From Chinchilla lanigera (Eukaryota; Chordata; Mammalia; Rodentia; Chinchillidae), in assembly GCF_000276665.1 (NCBI RefSeq), contig NW_004955425.1, positions 27,230,969 through 27,294,968 of the forward strand: a stretch of 64,000 nt of DNA. Direction: 5' to 3'. The first letter of the stretch is position 1. The number at the start of each line of letters is the position of its first letter. The notes under the pieces were generated by a model, which was given only the letters and a program-made list of their open reading frames with translations, was not told the origin of the DNA and made no database searches. Below are positions 43,231 to 55,207 of this stretch, one piece after another. The translations under genes were made by a program, and so were the position numbers.

Positions 43231-43774
43231 GGTTTCCAGTATCCACACAATTTCAAATGAAATGGATCTACCTTAATTTTAAAGAAATCCCCTACTATTG
43301 AACTGACAATTGTATCTAATACCTTCCCATTATAAATGCTGCAGTGAACATTTTAGGCTTAAAATTTGTATCAGCCTTTCTGTTTGCTCCCATAAGGTCT
43401 AGTTCTAGACTCTCCTCTGCATCAAAGAGTATGAAAATTTTTTATTTTTCATATATTCCAGGAAGGTTGAGCTACATTTTAAGTATTAAGCACCATTATT
43501 TTTTTTTAAACTGACTTTCATATTTACACTGATTTACCTCTTTAGTTCCAAAGGCACAGTTGTAGGCATTGGGGATCACTGGCAAATAAATCAGACAATG
43601 TTCTCTGGCCTTATGGAGTTTCATTTTAGAAATACCAGGCTTGCAGTTTATGCCCAGGAGTAGCAAGCTGGACCATCTTGCTAGAACATCAGGAAACATC
43701 AGGAAGAACAGATGCCCTTGCTTTGTATGAGCTAAAGAGTACAATGCTATTATTGCCAGCAAATGACAAGACCC
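43231..43774. other. Unassigned intergenic sequence
   Basis: 43,240-43,450 has an L1-antisense flavour ('aatgctgcagtgaacattttagg'). No gene. Confidence 0.4.
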
Positions 43775-44188
43775 TGTCTTAGTTACTTTTTTCCCATTGC
43801 TGAGACAAAATACTTGACACCCAAAGTTAAAGGGGGAAAGGTTTACTTAGCTCACAGTTTGTGGAAGTTTCAGTCCAATCAGCTGGCTCCAAGGCAGGGT
43901 AGCACATGGCAGAGAGCCAAAAGTTCATAGTGGTGGAAGACAGCAAAACCAAACAAATAAGGGGAGACTCTTTCTGTTCCTTATATTGCATTCAGGTTAC
44001 TCTTCCTAAGGCTGGTGTAGCACTTGCACTCTTAATCTTAGCCAGAACTGTACCAAACCAATAAGTGGACTGATTTAGACTACTCACACATCCTTAATCC
44101 CAGCATCACACACTCTAGGTCCAACCACCTCTGAAAAAGCCCTATGACTGTATGAAGCTTTCAAGGTACATCAAGACACAAACCATAG
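43775..44188 (-). mobile_element. LTR (MaLR-like, antisense)
   Basis: 'tgtcttagttacttttttccc...gagacaaaatacttgacaccc', 'ggtttacttagctcacag', 'cagctggctccaaggcagg'. Closely related to the LTR at 17,153-17,544 and the same subfamily by eye. Confidence 0.85.
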
Positions 44189-44207
44189 ATGCCAAAAAGA
44201 TAACTAA

Positions 44208-44665
44208 GCAAGTGTGATAGGCTACATAATGGCCCCCAAAAGACATCTGTGCCATAATGCCCAGAACTTTTGAATATATTACCTTACATGGCAATAATAG
44301 CTCTTTAGCTGTGATGATGGATCTTGACATGGCATGGTGGGCCCAAAGTAATCCCAGGTGTCTGTGTAAGAGGGTGGCAAAGTCAGGCAGAATAAGGAGA
44401 TCATGGGGGCTGACGTCGGACAATATGTTCTGAAGATGAAGGAAGGGCTATGAGCCGAGAAAGCCCGCCCGCTTCTAGAAGCTAGGAAACAGGAAAGCAG
44501 AGTCTCCCCTGAAGCACTGAATGCACAGACCATGCTGAACCTTGATTTTGGCCCCATAAGACTGATTTCAGATTCTTAACTCGAGAACTGTAAGATTTGT
44601 GCAGTTTTAAGCCACTAAATTTGCAGTAATGTTACAGCATCCACAGGAAGCTAATGCAGCAAGCG
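44208..44665 (+). mobile_element. Ancient LTR (ERVL/MaLR class)
   Basis: 'taatggcccccaaaagacatc', 'gaatatattaccttacatggc', 'gatcttgacatggcatggtggg', 'gatgaaggaagggctatgagcc', 'cttctagaagctaggaaac', 'ttttaagccactaaatttgcag...agctaatgca' follow a full-length ancient LTR. No internal genes. Confidence 0.8.
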
Positions 44666-46840
44666 AGCAGGTTGTCTTGCCATACCCCATAGGCTCAATG
44701 TGAAGTTTATTCTTCACAACAGGGTATCCTGCAGGGACACAGGCGGGAGAGCTGCTTCCCCATCCCCACAGCCCCGAGGGGAGATGTGAAGGGCACAGAC
44801 AGCTACCGTGCATACAGTGGGCTGCGCCACAGTTCAGGAACCAGGGCCATGAGCTCTTCACCACTTCTTCCAGGCAGTAAATAATCCACCTGCTCTCTAC
44901 CTATGGTAAGGGAGTATTCAATACAGGAGTCACACTGCGGCCCCCCTGACCTGCACAATCACCCACCTGACTTAATACAGACACAACTCTGGGGCAGAAG
45001 ACTGTTAGCGTTGCAGTTTGCCCTACTCAGCAGGGACATGCAGGGGTACTCAGGGCCAGGTAGGACTGCCTCTATCCACGGGCAGCTCTCCTACCTCAGC
45101 CCAGCCCCACCAGGTCTGAGGAATGGTCTTGAATCACCTACCTGAGAGTCTTGTTTGGTTCCCAGCAAATGCTTCTTTGTCTTCCACACCGTTCATTGCT
45201 TTGGCTCAAGAAATTCTTGCACGAGGTTAAGAACTGGGCAGAGGTATTCTGACCTGTGCCAAGCAAGGTCAGCAGGCAGCCATAAATGCCACCCTGACAT
45301 GGCCAGCAAGTCGACAGAGCTGAGCTTCAATCGCATCTCTGTGCAGTGCAGCTGGTTGGTTAATTCTGAACGCCACGAGAGACTGGAGGACAGATTAAGC
45401 CAGCGGCATTAGGGGAGAGGCCCAGCTCAGGCTCTACCTCTTAACCAACCAATCAGGTGTAGGAAAGAGTGCTTGAAGGATTGCCTCGTCCCATATTTTC
45501 CATAGCCCAGGGCTTGCCTTTTCTCCTAAGAGGAAGCTACAGAGGCCTAGACAGTGAGGAACATGCATGCAAGCTCCAAGCTTCTTGGACCAAAGACTCC
45601 AGGCAATAAAGGGCTTAAATGTGTGCATGTGTGAGAGAGTCCCTGGTATGGAAAAGTAGGAAACTAGAAAATCCAGAGGCATTTATCCTTCTCTAATGCC
45701 TTATGTTTAAAGATAACCTTCTGTGTCCAGAACATTACCTGAGCCAAGACAACCGTTTGTCTGTCATGTGTGGGAACAGGCTGGCTTCCTGCTGAGGAAT
45801 GTTTTTGCTTGCGGTTGGTGGTATGATTTAGGGATAACTTTGGCACAAGGGGATTACGTGTCACCACTAGACGCTAAAGATCTACGGTACTGCCCATCGG
45901 TGATAAATAGCAGGAAATAAAACATACTCTAGTTCAAACTAAAAGATAAAAACATCTTTCGGCTTCCATGGGATTACACAAAAGCATATGTAATAAATCC
46001 CTATTAGATACTGGATCTGTTTAACTACACTTTCAAATTTAGCCTGAAGTACTCCAAAAAAAGGTTTGTAGTCCAATTCTTCAGCCAAAAACTAAAAATG
46101 CATGTTCCCCGGGCTCAAGGGATAGATGACAAACCTGGCACACAGGAGCCAGTGTGAAAGTCGAGACCTGGAACTCTGCGGCACAGTCTCAGCAAATGTT
46201 AACTGAGTGGATCCCTGAATGTTAGAAACCCTTTCCTTTAAAGGTTGGCCCAAACATGACCTTAAGAAACTCTCACTGAAAAAAAAAAGTTTGAAAAATA
46301 ATATGTAGAATACAATGCAAACTTTTTTGGCTTGAAAAATGACAAGTTTTCTATGCATTTGAAGAGACATACAAAAAATCACCTTGAGGTGTTAATGGTG
46401 GCTGCCTTTGAGGACCACGGCTGATTTGAAAGAAGATACCTGTCACATTTTGCATAATTTATGCATTTCTGCATTGTTCAACATAGGAAAGTTTGTATTA
46501 ATTTTTTAGTTGAAAAAATTTATACCTCATTTAAAAATATGAAACCCTATAATATGGGGTTCAGTGGAAAACAATGCTAACTTTTTATCAAAAAATAAAC
46601 CAAGTTTCTCAATGTTATAATGATTTCTTAATATCTGATACAATGATCTCTACCCACTGGGACAAGGATAAGTTATTTTTTTTAAATGCTATTTTAAAAG
46701 TTAGCCTAAAGCTAAGACTACATTAGGCTCGATATTTATTTGTACAACAAATATTTACCGAGTGCTACATTTACCTTGTGAATTTTTTAGTAAATCAAGA
46801 ACTGTAGCATAAAAGGTGATGGTGGAAAGAAATTAACATT
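44666..46840. other. Unassigned intergenic sequence
   Basis: Short frames only (60-96 codons). 46,090-46,560 is AT-rich and may be decayed repeat. No gene. Confidence 0.4.
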
Positions 46841-46849
46841 CTAAGTGGA

Positions 46850-48185
46850 TTTTTAAGTCAGTTGTTGAAGTTGGAAGCTCAGACTATGTCACACCCCCAG
46901 CAAGACCAGTTGTTAACAGCTTACCTTGCGTCTCATACTGTCCTTCTGTCCATCTCAATTAACAGGATGTGGCCATCTGATGCTTTTTATGTGACTTCAT
47001 CATAACTGTTATTTTGGATACAAACAATCTAGACAAAATAAACCTTCTAAGGAGGACTCTAACCATCTTAGGGAATTTTTTTTATTATATTTTAAGTTGA
47101 TTAAAATGCTTATTTGGTGACTTATTCTTCCTGGAGACAGATGTAGGGACTGGTCTATTTTTCACATTACACCAGAATTTCCTGGCTTTATGATGAAATG
47201 TGTACTATAGTATTTCCTCATAGGGACATTTGCAAAACCTATTCAGCAAACAATATTTTCAAGACTACTTCTCATTAGTCTTTCAAATATATAAACATGT
47301 GAAAGTTCTTTATTCCTTCCATAACGGGAAAAGAATCAAAGATGTGGCACAATTCTTAACACTCGGATACTAAAAAGCAGGGTCACCCTACTTCCGTGAA
47401 GTTCTCTCTGTTCTCTGCTTCTCCTGCTTCCCCCACACCAAATCTACAACTGTATTTGGCCCAATGCTAAATCAATGAGACGTGACCTATTAAAAAGGAA
47501 ATGAATAATTTAAGCAAGGGGAAAACTGCATTCCTGGCTAGAAGCATGAACATCATGGCTTAACAGTGTAGGCTTATTCTTCCAATGTGCTTGATGATTT
47601 TGCTTTTGGGTGGCATGTCTTCCATCATCGAAATTACTGCCTGAAGTCAGCAAAATAAGTCAAACCATGTTTTAGTGCTATCTACTTCACATTTTTTTCA
47701 AGATTCATTTTAATAGATCCTTTTAATTAATGGGTGTGTATATAGCAGACCTCTTGGAGTAGTTATTAAATTTCCTAGAACTCCATCTAAATCAGGACTT
47801 AAATGATCTGTGTAAGCAGGACTGCGGTCAGTGTTTCATGGGTAAAATTATCAGCAGAATTCCTCATGTCCAGGGGCCAGCAGACTCAGCCTTGCCCCTC
47901 CTTATGGGCCAAGGAGGAGGCAGTGGGGCAGAAAGAGAGCATATTAGGAGCCTGGAAGTTATAAAATAAATATACTAAGTGGCTGGAGATCATGTCTGAA
48001 AACAGAGTCTGCAAATTGGAAGTATTGTGTGAGCATTTAATGTTAATAATCATCATTGTAATCAACAGTTAGACAGCCTGTCTGTACTTGCTCACATGAA
48101 GACATTCACCTTAGAAATAGGCCTGCTAATTACCAAGCTTTGAATCATAGCCTGGACTAAATTTGGATTTGCTCTGTTTTTTTCT
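46850..48185. promoter_or_regulatory. Candidate cluster of conserved non-coding elements
   Basis: 1.3 kb without a visible repeat, AT-rich, with homeobox-type cores ('tctcaattaacagg', 'ttttaattaatgggtg', 'taatgttaataatcatcattg', 'gctaattaccaag'). No reading frame of note. This is the longest clean AT-rich stretch in the interior of the window. Function inferred from texture only. Confidence 0.33.
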
Positions 48186-48189
48186 TGAT

Positions 48190-48665
48190 TACAAATAACA
48201 ATATAACAACTTTTCAGACAATTCTGCAATAGCTGTAAACTGGAAACAACTCAAATGTTTAGCAGTAGAAAAATGAATGAGCAAACTATGGCAAATCCAT
48301 GTAGTGGGATACTAGTCAGCAACAGAAAATAACTACAGACGCACAGCACAGCATGACTAAATCTCAGAAACATGCTGATAAAAGAAAACAGACATAAAAC
48401 AGTAGACACTGCATGGCTCCACTTAGATGAAATTTTAGAGAAGGTAAAACTACTCCATAACAGCAGAGGCCAGATCTATGATTGTCTAGGCCAAGAATGG
48501 AAACCGACAATGACGGACATCAGGGAATTTGTGGTTGTTGGGAAATGTCCAGGATCATGACTTAGTCATGAGCAGTCATATATTAATCAAAACTCACCGA
48601 AGTACGTACTTAAAGTGGGTGAATTTTATTGTATATAAATGTATCTCAGTAAGGCTAATTTTAAA
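48190..48665 (+). mobile_element. L1 3' end (old L1M type)
   Basis: 'tgtaaactggaaacaactcaaatg', 'gtagtgggatactagtcagcaac', 'atgactaaatctcagaaacatgc', 'catggctccacttag', 'tatataaatgtatctcag' follow the ORF2 end and 3' UTR of an old L1. Confidence 0.8.
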
Positions 48666-48939
48666 ACAAGACCTGAAAGCATCAAGAACAGCTTGGTGGT
48701 AGAGCAAACTCAGCTGTGGATCATTGAAGGTATGAAATCTGAAAGGTTACAAACCAATGATTTAGCTGTGGTTATTCCTAGGGAGAAAAATATAGGAAGG
48801 AGGGATGAGAAGAATGTATTTTGTTTACTTTATGCCTTTCTTATTAGTAGATGTTTCTTTTGTACTACTAATAATAAGAAAAAACTGCAAAAAGATAAAA
48901 CCCAGGTTTAAAAAAATGGTACACTGAGAGAAGTCCCCT

Positions 48940-49358
48940 TGTTACAGTTTAAATATGAAGTGTCCTCAAAGTGATCATGTATTGAGGCCTTGATTCCCAA
49001 TTCAGTGACACTCATAGGTAGGACCTAGAGAGGTGGTTAGATCACATAACTGAATGTACTTTTACGAGATAGGGTCCAGTTGGAGGGAGTAGACCATGGA
49101 GGATGTGGCACTGGGGATTATATCCAGCCTCCAGCCCCTTTCTCTCTGGTTCTTTTCCTGCCTCTCTGCTTCCTGGCTTCTATGAGATGAGCAGGTTTCC
49201 TCTATCCATCACTCTACTCTGATGTTTCTGCCTCAAAATAGGCAAAGGATCTGGCTAACCACAGACTGGGACTTCTGAAATCATAAGCCAAAATAAACCT
49301 TCCTTCATTTCAGTTGTTATTATCAGGTATTTTGTCACAGTGATGGAAAGTGAGCACA
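48940..49358 (+). mobile_element. Solo LTR (MaLR, MST-like)
   Basis: 'gttacagtttaaatatgaagtgtcc', 'tgattcccaattcagtgacac', 'ccagcccctttctctctgg', 'aagccaaaataaaccttcc' (polyadenylation signal) and 'ggtattttgtcacagtgatgg'. Sense-oriented MaLR LTR. Confidence 0.85.
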
Positions 49359-49772
49359 TACCCTTGCTCTTAACGTTCTCACACTTATGCTCACTCCTAT
49401 GGTATGAATGTGGCTGTGAATGAAGAAACTCTGTGGTGAACATTTAACTGTGGGCCTGCAAGGGGGCAACTTTACTGAATCCCCAGTGCTGAGACTATGG
49501 GCTTAAACTCTGAGTCATAGTCCACTTATGGGGGCCTGCTTCCCTAAGTAGAAAAAATAATCAGCCACTTGACCATCAGAATGGCTCAGGGAAGGTCCTG
49601 ACAGCCCCATATAGACCCTTCAGAGTTTAACCTTAGGATTAATTCTTTTTTGCCTCGTGTTCCATTTTTTGACTGCCACATAAGTAGGGAACAAAATTTT
49701 TTTCCTTCAAATTATTGTTCTTTGAATTTTTCTACATAATAAACGTGAATTTCATGCAAAAATTCAAAAAAA

Positions 49773-49965
49773 TTGCTAGGCGTGATGGTGCACGCCTGTT
49801 ATCCCACCACTCGGGAGACTGAGGCAGGAGGATTGTTTCAAGTTCGAGGCCAACCTGAGCTACGTAGGGAATTCAAGGCCAGCCTGACCTGCATAGCAAG
49901 ACCCTGTCTCAAAACAACAAAAAAAAAAAAAAAAAGAAAAAGAAAAGAAAAAAAAGGAAGAAAAA
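49773..49965 (+). mobile_element. B1 SINE with repeated 3' module
   Basis: 'tgctaggcgtgatggtgcacgcc', 'gaggccaacctgagctacgtaggg' and a second 'ttcaaggccagcctgacctgcatag', 'caagaccctgtctc', then a long A-rich tail with GA interruptions. Same structural variant as the B1 copies at 19.3 and 19.9 kb. Confidence 0.94.
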
Positions 49966-52740
49966 TTACAACCTTCAGCTTAAATGGATTAAAGCTCTTG
50001 GTTTCCTAGACAGCATCACTGATTTCACAGAGATCCTGGTCCCTGCCCTTTCCTCCCCACACTGTTTAGTATTTCTTAAAAAAAAAAAGAAAAAAATAGC
50101 TGGCCCTTCTTAATTGAGTTCCAAGAACCAAAAAACCTTTTGATTATTTTGCTCATTTAATTGCTGAATTTCAGAGAAAAGGAGATAAGGATGTGTTCGG
50201 TGCCCAGACCTCATGGTGACTGGAAGCACAGAAATGAGGCTCAAAGAACAAGACCTGCTTAAACAGATACCCACCCCCAAATAAGCAGGTCTCCTAGAAT
50301 CTTCTGTGAAGACCTTGGGGGTCGGTGAGGAGAGGGGCGCTTGCTTACAATTACATAGCCCAAGTAGAAAACAATAATTTTGCGATTACCTTGCTGAACA
50401 GTGTGCCTGTCCACACGAAGAGGTGAGCTTGGCTAGCCTCCATCTGTCAGGCCGCCGTAGAGAGGCCTTTGAACACCAATGCTTGTGGTCCAGAAAGGGC
50501 CTTTGACTGACTGGCTTGTCTGCATATGGTCCACTTCGAAAACAGAAACTTCCCCGGTGGCATGGGAAAGAAAACACCAAGTTAATCCTAAAAGAGTAAC
50601 CTTAAGCCAAAACTCAACCAAAAAACAGAGTGGGAGAGAGCCTGCTAGCCAGGGCAGGCCAGAAATAAAAGTCCCATTGTCCGTGAGGGGTCTGCTCACA
50701 GCCACATGCTCCCACCCACGCCATGGCCTGTGCTCCACAGTGACTTCTCCTGCCCTTCACAGTGCATTCCAGCAGCCGGGAGACTTCATGGGCTCTCTGG
50801 CCAGACCACTCACTCTGGAGGCATGGAGGAGGCAGTGAGGGCAGGGTATGCCGTGGAAAATCGTCCCAGACCCAAGAGGACGACAGTGGGGGATATATGG
50901 AAGGAGTCAGAGTGATTACCAAGAGGAAAGGTGAGGCAGAGGAGGTTTTAGCTCAGCTGGAGCCCAGGACAGAGCACCTGCCCCCAGGACTGAGCCTAGG
51001 TCCAGAGATTGTAGTGGTTCGCTGGCCCAACTCACCTCTGGGGTTCTAGAAGCCGCAGATAATGCTGTCCATTAGCCCAACACATGCAGCAGCAGCTCAC
51101 TGCTGGGCCAGAGGCTGCCACAGCACCCATTGGTTTAATTCAGAGCCCTTAGAAGAATGAAAGCCCCGAGAGAAAGATTTTAAAGTCAAAAGTAAAGAGG
51201 CTGACCACTGACAGGATGGCAAAGTAGAGAGAGGCTGGGATGGAAGCCAGGAGCTCTGGACTTTGGCCACTAACTCTGGATAGGTCACCTGCCAATTTAG
51301 CTGTGACACCTGCTAGAAGGACAGAGTTGGGCCCTGCACCTGCCACCCCTTCTAGACCTGGAGTTCTAGGATTCTGTGGGTCCAAAGAAGGGAGGTTTCT
51401 TATCTCCTCCTTCCCTCTTATCCCATTCTCAACAATAGCTTTCTAGAAGGATCTAAGTCCCATGCTGGGACTAAAACATTCACACCCAGGGTGTCAACCC
51501 CTTAAACTGGAGGGAGATAACGGGTGGAGCTTGGGGAACTTTAGAGTCTGATTGTGAGGAACAGGCTGCCCCCGCAGGGACAAGGGCCTAAGGGGAGGGC
51601 ATGCTGAAGACAGTCATAGAAGACTTGGCGGCTTCATACTTCGGTCCTCCTTCCTTGCCTTCCACCACAAAAGGAGAAACAGAAGATGTTTCTAGAACTT
51701 TAGAATATTCTTTCAAAAAGAGAATAATATGCTTCATTATAGACGGGCTGCATTCCCAGGGGCCTTGGGAACCAGGTGTGACCACGTGTGTGTTAGCAGG
51801 AAGTACCACGGGTTAGCATCCAGGCCTAGGTTTAGTCTCAGGTTTGACTTTAGCAGAGCCCTTGTGGTCTTGGTAGTCATGGGCTTCTGGGTATCAGTTT
51901 TCTCACTGGTAAGTAAAAGGCTGGCTATGACCTCGAATAGTCCTGGACGACCTTCTCTGATGCCGAGAGCCACTCCTGTGCATCCTGCTCTGCCATCCTC
52001 TCTTTTGTCAGCCAGGTACGGTCGGTGTGAACTGATGGCATGCCAGTGCCCTTGGAGGAGTGGCCTAGAAGCACAGCAGTCCAAGGGATGCAGGGCAGGG
52101 CTGGCCTTCAGCCTTCCGCAGTCCCTGGCCCTAATACATGCCCTTTGTCAGAAGGAAGGAAAAGCAGAAGGCAGAGTGGGCTTCTCAAATGTGCAATGAT
52201 TGGATGTTTATTCTGCTGAAATTTTTGATGGCTTTCTAACAAGGGATCTGTGTTTTCACTTTGCAGTGGGTTCTGCAAATGTTGTCGCCAATCCTAGCCG
52301 GGTCCCTTGTCAGTGGGCAGCCACCTGGACCAGAAACTAGTGGCCAAGAGAGAGCCTGCAAGGGACCCTTGTCACAGATGCCAGCTCCACAGACTTCCTG
52401 GCAAGAGATCCATGGGGCTATGCACATATGTGGACATGCACACATGTAGCAGTGAACACATACTGGTAGAGGACTTTTTTTAAAAAGCATGGACAGGTGC
52501 ATATATCTAATGTGAATAGATACACACAAGCACACACATGCATGCACACATACAAAGCTTGAGTAATTTAAGATCAGTAGTGAATCAGATGTCAAGTTGC
52601 CTATGTTTTGAACTAAGCAAATTTTCTACATCAATTCATCTGAAGAATCTGACAAGATATTTGGACAGAGATGACTTTGAAATAATGTCCTGAATGGAGG
52701 AATCAGGAGAAAAACCTGAGTCAGGACCATCACTTGGGCA
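49966..52740. other. Mostly unique sequence, no gene recognised
   Basis: Frames of up to 156 codons (51,729-52,199 plus strand) overlap frames on the other strand and show no domain. A weak MIR trace lies near 50,110-50,260. A CA/TG-rich patch lies at 52,430-52,550. Confidence 0.4.
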
Positions 52741-52804
52741 GGAGTTTGTGTCTCACTCATGCTCACTCAGCGGGAGTCCCCACACTCAGTTCCATCATTG
52801 TCTC

Positions 52805-52897
52805 TTTTTTTTTTTTTTTTTTGGCACCAGGAAGCAAACTCTGGGCCTTGTGCTTATCAGGCAGGTACTTGTACCCTTGAGCTATATCCCCAGCCCC
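52805..52897 (-). mobile_element. ID SINE (antisense)
   Basis: T run, 'ggcaccaggaagcaaactc', 'tgggccttgtgcttatcagg', '...gagctatatccccagcccc'. Near-identical flanks catcattgtct / cataattgtct suggest an 11-bp target duplication with one change. Confidence 0.93.
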
Positions 52898-53189
52898 ATA
52901 ATTGTCTTTCAAAAGAGATATATGCTGCATCCGATAGGGACTTGGATAGTCATAGGTACCTAAGAATAAGAGCTTAGTTATATTCATCTCTCTGGCTTTC
53001 ACAGAGATAAAGTGTGCCTGCCATAGAATTTGTTAAACAAATATTGGCTTAATTAAAGAATACCCACCTCCTAGTACACAGAATTTTTTCTTACAAAGCA
53101 TAACACATTTAACTAAGGTGAATGAATATATATTTTGTTATGGAACAGAATCATGGATTCCAAGAATATTAGCCTACAAGCACCCTTGA

Positions 53190-53315
53190 GTATTAACTAG
53201 TCCAACCCTCTCATTTTATAGGTCAGGAAACCAGGGCTCGTAGATGTTAAATAAGTTATCTGAGGTTATACAGCTAATCTGTCCCAGAACCTAGCTCTTC
53301 TACCATCTAACCCAA
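53190..53315 (-). mobile_element. MIR SINE (antisense)
   Basis: 'ctcattttataggtcaggaaacc...aaataagttatctgaggttatacagc...ctagctcttctacc' follows the antisense MIR order. Confidence 0.75.
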
Positions 53316-53399
53316 GGGAATTTTTCCAGTGAACTGTCCTGCCTCAAGAATGAGGAAGCATAAATAAAGAACCTGAGGTGTTTAGTCAGCACTTATATT

Positions 53400-53740
53400 T
53401 AGACTCCCTAACCCCTCATTATGGAAGGAGAAGAACTCAGCTGTTTTAATTGCCACCTGCAAAAGTACTTCATGATCTGCTACAGTTACATTTTTGGCAA
53501 GCGCCTGTGAAAAACAATTTAAGATCTAAGGCAAAATAAGAAGGAAAGGTCTAATAAAAGCTTTTTATTTGTGGGTTGGAATTAAGTGCTCTGTGCCGGA
53601 TGGCTGGCTTTATAGTGACTTTAGGATTGCCGCTTTAACGCTTCAGCAAGCAGAAAATTGGACAGCCAGAGCATCAATCACAAAACACTGCCAAGTGACC
53701 TCCTCTCCACTGCAAGTAAAATGTCATATTTTTGCCCACT
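53400..53740. promoter_or_regulatory. Candidate conserved non-coding element
   Basis: Repeat-free block including 'ctgttttaattgccacctgc', 'aacaatttaagatctaagg' and 'gagcatcaatcacaaaacac'. No coding continuity. Inference from composition. Confidence 0.28.
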
Positions 53741-55101
53741 CAGAACAACTCCAAAACCACCTCAGCTCCATTCATAGCATGGATTTTGAGAAGGCTGCGA
53801 GATGGTGCTTTTGCGCCACCCAGCATCCACCCCTCCATGTGTCTCTTCAAAGCTGAATTTCTGAGAAGGATCTTCCAGGTCACCAATGGCCAATCAGATG
53901 CAGATCCTAAAAACCCACCTAGCAAACTGCTGGGCAGGACCAACAACAGGTTGCTGCTCTCAGGGAGGGGAGGGGAGTGACCAGACAGCATTAAGACTCA
54001 GCCAGGACATTCGTGAGGTGCAAATTGCATGGTGGTGGCTGCAGGGCAAGAGGAAAATTGCAGGCCACTGCCTGCAGAGAGAGAGAAATAGAAGGGTGGT
54101 ATTTTGGGGCCTGGCAACAGGGATCCACTGGACATAATTGTCATTGCCTTAAAAAAAAACAACGGCAACAACTTTAAAAGAAAAAAACACACAGTACAAC
54201 ATACACACGGCATAGCATAGCAGCTCTAAAGACTCCATAACCCTAACCTGCCCCCAGGTCAAAACAGTGAGCTCCCCTTCCGTCTGCTTCCATTCATCCC
54301 TTCCCCAGGTTGAGGCTGCTACAAGACTTTGTCCTTGTCTTCTCCTGTAGGCCAAGTGGCAGCCCAGCAGGAGACAGACAGAGCTCTGGACTTGCTCCAG
54401 ATCTTTCTCACAGCTCTGTGGCAAAGGGCTGAGCTTGGCAACCTGCTGGGTCCCACCCAGCAGCCCCTCAGGTGCACGTGGCTCTTGACAGGGTCACTGT
54501 GAGTGAAGAGGAGTAGGCAGCCCCGTGGAGAAGTGGGGAAGTGACAGTGTGGAGACGGGCCCTCACCTCCTCCTGTCTCACTGCGGAGCTGGCCTGCAGG
54601 AAGCTGGCAGAGGGAGGAGAGACACCAAGTCTCCTGAGCGTCCAGGCCTTCAGTTGCACTTACAGGGATGGGATGTTCACAGAGGGCTTCTTCTGTTTCT
54701 TTTTTGGTGTTTTTGTGGGTTTTCTCTCATTGTAGGCTCTCTGAGTTTCCTTATAGTGGTCAACCATCCCCGGGGGTGGAGTATAGGTTGTTTTTCTCCA
54801 TGGGTTTCCTGTTAGGCGACAAAGTCAGCCTCGAAGGTTTGGCAGCCTCAGTACTGATTTTTGTGGCCTGGAGTCACGGCTGGTTTTGCTTAGTTTGCCA
54901 CCTGGCTGCAGTAGACCATTTCGCCCCGGCTTTGACACTGATTTGGAGAATAATTGAGCACGTTTTAAATTGGTTTCACATTCTGGTTCTGAGTTTGGAC
55001 TTGGCTTCCCTGTGGTATGTATACCTCATGCATGCTGGTATATGTCTGCAGGTCTATGGCAGAGAACCTCATTTCCATCCAGGTGTTAAAAATGATAGCC
55101 A
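53741..55101. other. Unassigned intergenic sequence
   Basis: Open frames up to 157 codons (54,668-55,141 plus) are unsupported. They begin in low-complexity TTT/GGT text and run into a U6 pseudogene. Confidence 0.4.
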
Positions 55102-55207
55102 ATGCATGCTTCTGGAAGCAAATATGCTAAAATTAGAATGACACTGAGAAGGGTAACATGGTCCCTGCATAAGGACAACACATAAACTCATGAGGTGTTC
55201 CAAATTT
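55102..55207 (+). pseudogene. RNU6: U6 snRNA pseudogene
   Basis: Full-length, diverged copy of U6, the spliceosomal snRNA. In order: 'gcttctggaagcaaatatgc' (GCTTCGGCAGCACATATAC in U6), 'taaaattagaatgacactgag', 'gtccctgcataaggac' (GCCCCTGCGCAAGGAT) and a '...ggtgttccaaattt' end. The invariant ACAGAGA box reads 'actgaga', so it is mutated. No proximal sequence element or TATA box is evident at the expected upstream distance, so it is a retrocopy and not a functional gene. Confidence 0.93.

Noticed and set aside
51729..52199. 156-codon plus-strand frame
   Set aside because: Overlaps a 115-codon minus-strand frame and has no domain or exon signals.
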